A stretch of DNA of 10,514 bases from Chloroflexota bacterium (GTDB lineage: Bacteria > Chloroflexota > Limnocylindria > Limnocylindrales > CSP1-4): positions 1 through 10,514 of the forward strand of contig JAJYGO010000190.1 in NCBI GenBank assembly GCA_021785115.1, given 5' to 3'. The position numbers were made by a program, and so were the translations under genes. The stretch's first letter is position 1, and the number at the start of each line of letters is the position of its first letter. Shown one piece after another: positions 5,951 to 10,514 of this stretch. The notes under the pieces were generated by a model. The model was not told the DNA's origin. It did not search any database and saw only the letters and a program-made list of their open reading frames with translations.

Positions 5951-8748
5951 CCGAGACCCAGCCGCCCAAGCGCAAGCTCATCGAGGTCGCGCTGCCGCTC
6001 GAGGCGATCAATGAGGCCTCGGGCCGGGAGAAGGGTCCCTTCACGCGCCGGCACCCTAGGGCGCTTCACATGTGGTGGGCGCGCCGTCCGCTTACGGCGT
6101 GCCGGGCCGTCCTATTCGCGAGCCTGGTCAACGATCCCTCATCCGAACCTGATCGGTTCCCATCTCCAAAGGCAGTCGAGGATGAACGAAGCCGGCTGTT
6201 TGGGATCATTGAGCGACTGGTCCAGTGGGAGAACAGCACAGACGAGGCCGTCCTCGAGGAGGCTCGGGCGGAGATTCGGCGGTCGACGGGCGGGCAGCCA
6301 CCGTCGGTCCTCGATCCCTTCTGCGGTGGCGGATCCATACCCCTGGAAGCTCAGCGCCTGGGGTTGACGGCTTACGCTGGAGACCTGAACCCCGTCGCCG
6401 TCCTGGTGACGAAGGCTCTCACCGAGATTCCAGCCCGTTTTGCAGGCGGAACCCCTGTGAGCCCAGACGCCCGTCGTGGGGTGGGTGCTACAGGGCAATG
6501 GCGCGGGGCGGCAGGCTTGGCAGCCGATGTTGCTGCCTATGGGGCGCGACTAGAGGCTGAGCTCGCAAGAAGAATCGGCTGGGTGTATGAGACGCCCGGT
6601 CTTCCCGGGGAGCGGTCGCACACCGTGGTTGCGTGGATGTGGGCGCGAACGGCGCGTTGCCCTAATCCGGCCTGCGGAGCCCACATGCCCCTTGTGAGCA
6701 CGATGGTCCTATCCAGCAAGAGAGGCAGCGAGGCGTATCTCGAGGCCGTGGTGGACCGCTCCGCAAGAACGGTGAGGTTCGCTGTTCGTGAGGGTCCCGG
6801 AGCTGCGCCGCCGGCTCCAAAGGAAGGCCGGGGTGCGACCTTCCGCTGCCTCGTTTGTGAACACGTTGCGACAGATGACTACCTGCGCGCCGAGGGGGCC
6901 GCGGGTCGCATGGGAGTGCAGCTCCTCGCCAAGGTTGTCGACGGATCTCACGGAAGGCGCTACCTCCCCGTGTCTGACCTCGACGAGGCTGGACCGGCGG
7001 TTCCGCAGCCAGGATGGCTCCCCGATGGCACGCTCTCGCTCAACGCTCGGCACTCGACGCCGCCCACATACGGGATGCGTAGGTTCGCCGACCTCTTCAC
7101 GCCGAGGCAGCTCGTAGTCCTCACCACGCTCGCAGACCAGGTAGGCGAGGTTCGGGAGGACGTCCTCCAGGACGCTCTAGCGGCCGGGATGGACCCATCG
7201 GGAGGAGCGCTCTCCGCAGGTGGATTGGGCGCAGAGGCCTACGCGGATGCGGTCGCAACCTACTTGTCGCTTGCTGTGTCCAGACTCGCGGATTTCAACA
7301 ACACAATCGCCTCCTGGGACTCTGGCAACACCAATCTCCGTCAGTTGTTCGTGCGGCAGGCGATGCCGATGTCGTGGGATTTCGCGGAGGCGAACCTCTT
7401 GGCGGGCCCCGTCAGCTTGTCGACAGTCCTTGGATGGATCACCACAACGCTCGCAGCCCTGGTCCCCGTTGCGCCGGTGACTGTCGAGTTGACCGATGCA
7501 ACGACGGGCTCCCCCCACCAGCATGTGGCCGTCGCGACGGACCCTCCGTACTACGACAACGTCCCTTACGCGGACCTCGCCGACTTCTACTACGTTTGGT
7601 TGAGACACCCGCTCAAACACATCTGGCCCGATCTGTTCGAGACGACCCTGACGCCGAAGGCCTCCGAGTTGGTGGCCGATCCGGTCCGGCAGGGTGGAAG
7701 ATGGGCGGCCAGCGAGTTCTTCGACACTGGCATGAGACGAGCGTTCCGAGCGGTCCGCAAGAGTGCGGCCGGTGTCGACGCTCCTGTGACGATCTTCTAC
7801 GCCTTCAAGCAGGCCGAATCCGCAGACAGCGGAAGCGAGAACGTCACCTCCAACACCGGCTGGTCAACGATGCTCGAAGGCCTGTTGGCGGCCGGCTACG
7901 TGATCGTGGGGACGTGGCCGCTGCGCACGGAGCAGGCGCAACGTTCGCGTGCTTCACGCTCGAACGCTTTGGCATCATCCATTGTGCTCGTCTGCCGAGT
8001 TCGTGACGGAGTAGTGTCGATGGCTACGCGGCGAGATTTCGTGGCGAGCCTGAAGCGCGAGATGCCCACTGCCCTTCGCGACCTTCAGCACGGCAACATC
8101 GCTCCGGTGGATCTCGCCCAGTCAGCTATCGGCCCGGGCATGGCAATCTTCAGTCGCTACGAACGAGTCCTTGAACCAGACGGTACGGCCATGTCCGTTC
8201 GTACCGCCCTTGCGCTCATCAACCAAGCGCTCGACGAGATTCTCGCTGAGCAGGAGGGCGAGTTCGACTCGGACACCCGCTGGGCGATCGCGTGGTACGA
8301 GCAGTACGGGATGGGCGAGGCCGAGTTCGGCGTCGCAGACGTGCTCGCCCGTGCGAAGAACACCTCGGTGCAGGGCATGGTGGACGCCGGGATCGTGGCG
8401 GCCTCGCGCGGCCGGGTCCGACTGTTGGCCCGTGACCAATACGACCAGGGCTGGGACCCGGCGCACGACCGGCGCCTGCCGGCCTGGGAGGCGGCGCAGC
8501 GCCTCGTCCACGTCCTGCTGACGCAGGGCGAGGGGCCGGCCGGCGAGCTGCTGGCGAGGCTGGGTAGCCTCGGCGAGACGGCGCGCGACCTCGCGTACCG
8601 CCTGTACCAGGTCTCGGAGCGCAAGGGCTGGACCGACGAGGCGCGCGCGTACAACGCGCTCGTCGTCGCGTGGTCGGACCTGTCGCGCGGCGCGTCCTCA
8701 GCGCCTGCGTCGGCGGGGCCGGCGCAGCAGAGCCTCGGGCTCGAGTAG
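5947..8748 (+). CDS. DUF1156 DNA methyltransferase with inserted zinc ribbon
   Basis: This 933-residue protein probably methylates the amino group of adenine (N6) or cytosine (N4) using S-adenosylmethionine. It starts with the DUF1156 signature (KLIEVALPLEAINEAS, then HPRALHMWWARRPL; residues about 10-50). Motif I, DPFCGGGSIPLE, begins at Asp123, and the catalytic motif IV DPPYYDN is at 532-538. The order, with about 400 residues between the two motifs, resembles alpha-type enzymes that carry target recognition there. A zinc ribbon sits in this stretch: CPNPAC (238-243) and CLVC (301-304). The last 200 residues are helical and have no named domain. DUF1156 proteins recur in defence islands beside DUF499 ATPases and helicases, as here. 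The GTG start is backed by GGGGAG 5 bases upstream. Composition is mosaic: the first 30 or so codons and everything after about 8255 are almost pure G/C at third positions, while the middle is about 75%. The target sequence cannot be read from the protein. Self-marking in a restriction-type system is the likely role. Confidence 0.93.
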   Translation: MTETQPPKRKLIEVALPLEAINEASGREKGPFTRRHPRALHMWWARRPLTACRAVLFASLVNDPSSEPDRFPSPKAVEDERSRLFGIIERLVQWENSTDEAVLEEARAEIRRSTGGQPPSVLDPFCGGGSIPLEAQRLGLTAYAGDLNPVAVLVTKALTEIPARFAGGTPVSPDARRGVGATGQWRGAAGLAADVAAYGARLEAELARRIGWVYETPGLPGERSHTVVAWMWARTARCPNPACGAHMPLVSTMVLSSKRGSEAYLEAVVDRSARTVRFAVREGPGAAPPAPKEGRGATFRCLVCEHVATDDYLRAEGAAGRMGVQLLAKVVDGSHGRRYLPVSDLDEAGPAVPQPGWLPDGTLSLNARHSTPPTYGMRRFADLFTPRQLVVLTTLADQVGEVREDVLQDALAAGMDPSGGALSAGGLGAEAYADAVATYLSLAVSRLADFNNTIASWDSGNTNLRQLFVRQAMPMSWDFAEANLLAGPVSLSTVLGWITTTLAALVPVAPVTVELTDATTGSPHQHVAVATDPPYYDNVPYADLADFYYVWLRHPLKHIWPDLFETTLTPKASELVADPVRQGGRWAASEFFDTGMRRAFRAVRKSAAGVDAPVTIFYAFKQAESADSGSENVTSNTGWSTMLEGLLAAGYVIVGTWPLRTEQAQRSRASRSNALASSIVLVCRVRDGVVSMATRRDFVASLKREMPTALRDLQHGNIAPVDLAQSAIGPGMAIFSRYERVLEPDGTAMSVRTALALINQALDEILAEQEGEFDSDTRWAIAWYEQYGMGEAEFGVADVLARAKNTSVQGMVDAGIVAASRGRVRLLARDQYDQGWDPAHDRRLPAWEAAQRLVHVLLTQGEGPAGELLARLGSLGETARDLAYRLYQVSERKGWTDEARAYNALVVAWSDLSRGASSAPASAGPAQQSLGLE

Positions 8749-8757
8749 GGGGCAGGG

Positions 8758-9993
8758 ATGGCGCTCTCGAACCGCGAGCGGATTGGCCGGATGCTCGACG
8801 GGCTGGCCGGCGGCCTCAAGCCCGTGGTGGACCGCGCGTTCACCGAGGCGTACGGCACGGCTTGGGTCTCTCACGTCGATGCGCAGCGCCCGGGGAAGGC
8901 CGGCCCGCCCGACCCGAATGACGCCCAGTTCCTGCTCAACGCCTGCTTCTTCCACTGGAACGACACGCTCGGCAAGACCCTCGGCCAGGCCGAGAAGAAC
9001 TACGTCAACGAGCTGCGCCTCACGCGGAACCGCTGGGCCCACCCCGGCGAGAAGCCGTTCACCGGCGACGACGTGTACCGCGCGTACGACACGGCCGAGC
9101 GCCTGCTGCGGTCGGTGGCCTCGCCCGCGGCCGACGAGATCGGCCGGGCCAAGGGCCAGGTCTTGATGGAGAACGCCGTCGCGCAGGCGAAGGAGCGCCA
9201 GAAGGCCCCGGCGGCGGCGCCCACGTCGGGCGAGCCCGCGAAGGGCCTCTCGCCGTGGCGGACGGTCGTCACCCCGCACCCGGACGTGGCGGCGGGCCGG
9301 TACCGCCAGGCGGAGTTCGCGGCCAACCTCGACCAGGTCGCGCGCGGGGAGGGAGCCAAGGAGTACGTCGACCCGCGCGAGTTCTTCTCGCGGACCTACC
9401 TCACCGAGGGCCTGCGGCTGCTGCTGACGGGCGCACTGCGGCGACTGGCGGGCAGCGGGGGCGAGTCGGTCGTCGACCTCCAGACCACGTTCGGCGGCGG
9501 CAAGACGCACTCGATGCTCGCGCTGTGGCACCTCGCCGGGTCCGGCCCCGAGATGACCGCGCTGCCCGGCGTGGAGGGCGTGCTCGCCGACGCGGGCGCG
9601 CCCGCGCTGCCGCGCGTGGCCCGAGCCGCGCTCGTGGGGACCGCGCTGTCGCCGATCACGCCGCGCGCCGTCGAGGGCACCGAGGTCCGGACGATGTGGG
9701 GCGAGCTCGCCTGGCAGCTCGGCGGCCGCGGGGCGTTCGATCGCGTGGCCGATGCTGACCGCGCCGGGGTGCCGCCGGGGGCCGACGCGCTGCGCGACCT
9801 GCTCGCGGCGCACGCCCCGGTCGTCGTGCTCGTGGACGAGTGGGTGACCTACGCCCGGCTCCAGTGGGGCAAGGACGACCTGCCCGGCGGAACCTTCGAC
9901 GCCGCGCTTTCGTTCGCCCAGCAGCTCACGCAGGCCACCGACCAGGTCGACGGCGCGCTGCTCGTCGTCTCGCTGCCGTCGTCGGAGATCGAG
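8758..9993 (+). CDS. Swt1-type HEPN / DUF499 P-loop ATPase, 3' end lost at a junction
   Basis: The ATG at 8758 lies 9 bases after the methyltransferase stop, with AGGGGG (8747-8752) as ribosome binding site. The N-terminal 130 residues match the Swt1-like HEPN domain; RNRWAH (Arg90, His95) is the Rx4H motif of HEPN RNases. A charged linker follows, then DUF499 from about residue 160: TVVTPHPDV, Walker A TTFGGGKTH (243-251, Lys249), and Walker B VVVLVDEW (Asp360, Glu361). The last recognisable residues are LLVVSLPSSEIE. In relatives this leads into a GGEGGR-type segment and several hundred more residues, with full lengths near 1,000. Here homology stops near 9993 and foreign sequence gives a stop at 10009-10011, so the readable 417-residue product is almost certainly artificial or broken. 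The predicted role is an ATPase of a multi-gene defence complex with a possible RNA-cutting arm. Confidence 0.88.
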
Positions 9994-10000
9994 ATGCCTC
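9985..10000. other. Abrupt junction between two unrelated sequences (probable chimera)
   Basis: On the left, plus-strand DUF499 coding is intact up to LPSSEIE with 70-83% GC. On the right, GC falls to about 60% and coding switches to the minus strand, giving a fibre-like protein that itself breaks down to the left of this point. Both reading frames lose sense at the same place, near GAGATCGAGAT (9986-9996). No inverted repeat, target duplication or transposase is visible. An assembly or amplification chimera is the simplest explanation; a real recombination joint is possible. Confidence 0.7.
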
Positions 10001-10514
10001 CGCCGGTGTGATTGTCGCCGTTGGCGATAATCTCGGGCGTGGCGCCAAAGGAGGTCCATGCTTGGCCGTAGGTCGCCAAACCGCCGGTGTTCAAATAAGG
10101 GCTGGGCGTCGCGGACCCGATCCGCGCCCAACTGTTGACGATCTCCGTGCCGTTGACGTTGAGTTGGTCCCACACGCCCACCTGGCGAACTCCACCCGCG
10201 GAGGAGTTGCCCACGACCATCAATTGCTTGAAACCGCCATTGTCGTTGTAGATGGCGGCGCCCCCGTCGCCGACGCCGAAGGTATTCCAACTTTGATAGT
10301 TCGGAGTCAGTCCATAGGGGCCGCTGATTCCGCCGTTGACGCTCAGGACGGTGGTACGCGGAGCGGTTTGATTCTGCGCGATGGCAACCATACCGCCGTC
10401 GCTCGCCAAATAGGCGTTGCTGGTGGCGATCAACTGCGTATAGACGCCCGAAGGCGCCGGATAGTAGGTGGTCAAGCTGACGCTTTCCGACGCGAGCTCC
10501 GGCGCGGCGGACAG
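9993..10514 (-). CDS. Secreted pilin- or fibre-like protein, fragment (both ends missing)
   Basis: The minus frame is open from the window edge at 10514. It begins LSAAPELASESVSLTTYYPAP, which looks like the end of a signal peptide followed by the SxTTYYPxPxGVY motif that I associate with pseudopilin-like surface proteins of Elusimicrobia- or Omnitrophica-type bacteria. Gly/Asn/Thr-rich sequence follows, with GDGGAAIYNDNGGFKQLM, VVGNSSAG and VWDQLNVNG, a style seen in fibre and adhesin domains with beta structure. The true start is outside the window, so the TTG at 10475 is not a convincing start. The frame continues left to a stop at 9849, but below about 9993 it only shadows the DUF499 gene and should not be counted. 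GC is about 60%. The protein has no link to the defence genes and probably belongs to another organism. The family call is from memory of motif style. Confidence 0.6.

Noticed and set aside
10009..10011. TGA as the natural end of the DUF499 protein
   Set aside because: The last codons (MPPPV) come from the foreign sequence after the junction, and the family extends several hundred residues further.
8698..10290. 530-codon minus-strand open frame
   Set aside because: It is Arg/Gly/Leu-rich and without motifs, lies opposite the HEPN-DUF499 gene, and runs across the junction of two unrelated sequences.
9849..10475. 208-codon minus-strand frame from TTG at 10475 as one complete protein
   Set aside because: Only the part right of about 9993 is real coding; the left part shadows DUF499. 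The frame also continues upstream past the TTG to the window edge.
1..10514. CRISPR array, tRNA genes or insertion sequence ends
   Set aside because: I saw no regularly spaced repeats, tRNA-like folds, transposase motifs or terminal inverted repeats by eye.

Overview
This window is a fragment of a very GC-rich bacterial genome (sampled stretches of 70-83% GC, with G or C in nearly every third codon position of most genes). It carries five genes in a row on the plus strand, truncated at both ends. High GC, GTG starts and 4-base GTGA overlaps fit an actinobacterium or another high-GC lineage; the sequence alone does not decide which. No rRNA, tRNA, CRISPR array, transposase or clear terminator was seen.

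Layout. 1-2763: the C-terminal part of an SNF2-family helicase ending in a DUF3883 nuclease-like domain; its start lies outside the window. 2760-3440: an unassigned 226-residue protein with a cysteine-rich, zinc-ribbon-like tail. 3441-3508: a short gap. 3509-5950: an unusual three-part protein, ADP-ribosylglycohydrolase + dual-specificity-type phosphatase + HNH nuclease, whose gene contains a perfect 30-bp palindrome at 4734-4763. 5947-8748: a DUF1156 DNA methyltransferase with an inserted zinc ribbon. 8758 to about 9993: the first part of a Swt1-HEPN/DUF499 P-loop ATPase. From about 9993 the sequence abruptly becomes unrelated DNA of about 60% GC. It encodes, on the minus strand, a secreted pilin- or fibre-like protein of a kind I associate with Elusimicrobia- or Omnitrophica-like bacteria. 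That edge is most likely a chimeric join, so the stop codon at 10009-10011 should not be taken as the end of the ATPase.

How the genes may work together. A helicase with a nuclease-like tail, a DNA methyltransferase and a HEPN-bearing ATPase, tightly packed and translationally coupled, look like a multi-gene restriction-modification-type antiphage locus of the DISARM/BREX kind. The methyltransferase would mark self DNA. The helicase-DUF3883 protein and the ATPase would sense or process foreign DNA, and the HEPN domain could act as an RNase effector. The ADP-ribosylglycohydrolase/phosphatase/HNH fusion and the zinc-ribbon protein sit between core genes and may be accessory effectors or regulators; this is inference. 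None of the defining DISARM proteins DrmA, DrmB or DrmC is visible.

Base composition alternates along the locus. GC at third positions is near 100% in most of the helicase, about 70-75% in the zinc-ribbon gene, very high in the fusion gene, about 75% in the middle of the methyltransferase gene, and very high again afterwards. Some switches fall inside genes, which suggests modular recombination of the locus.
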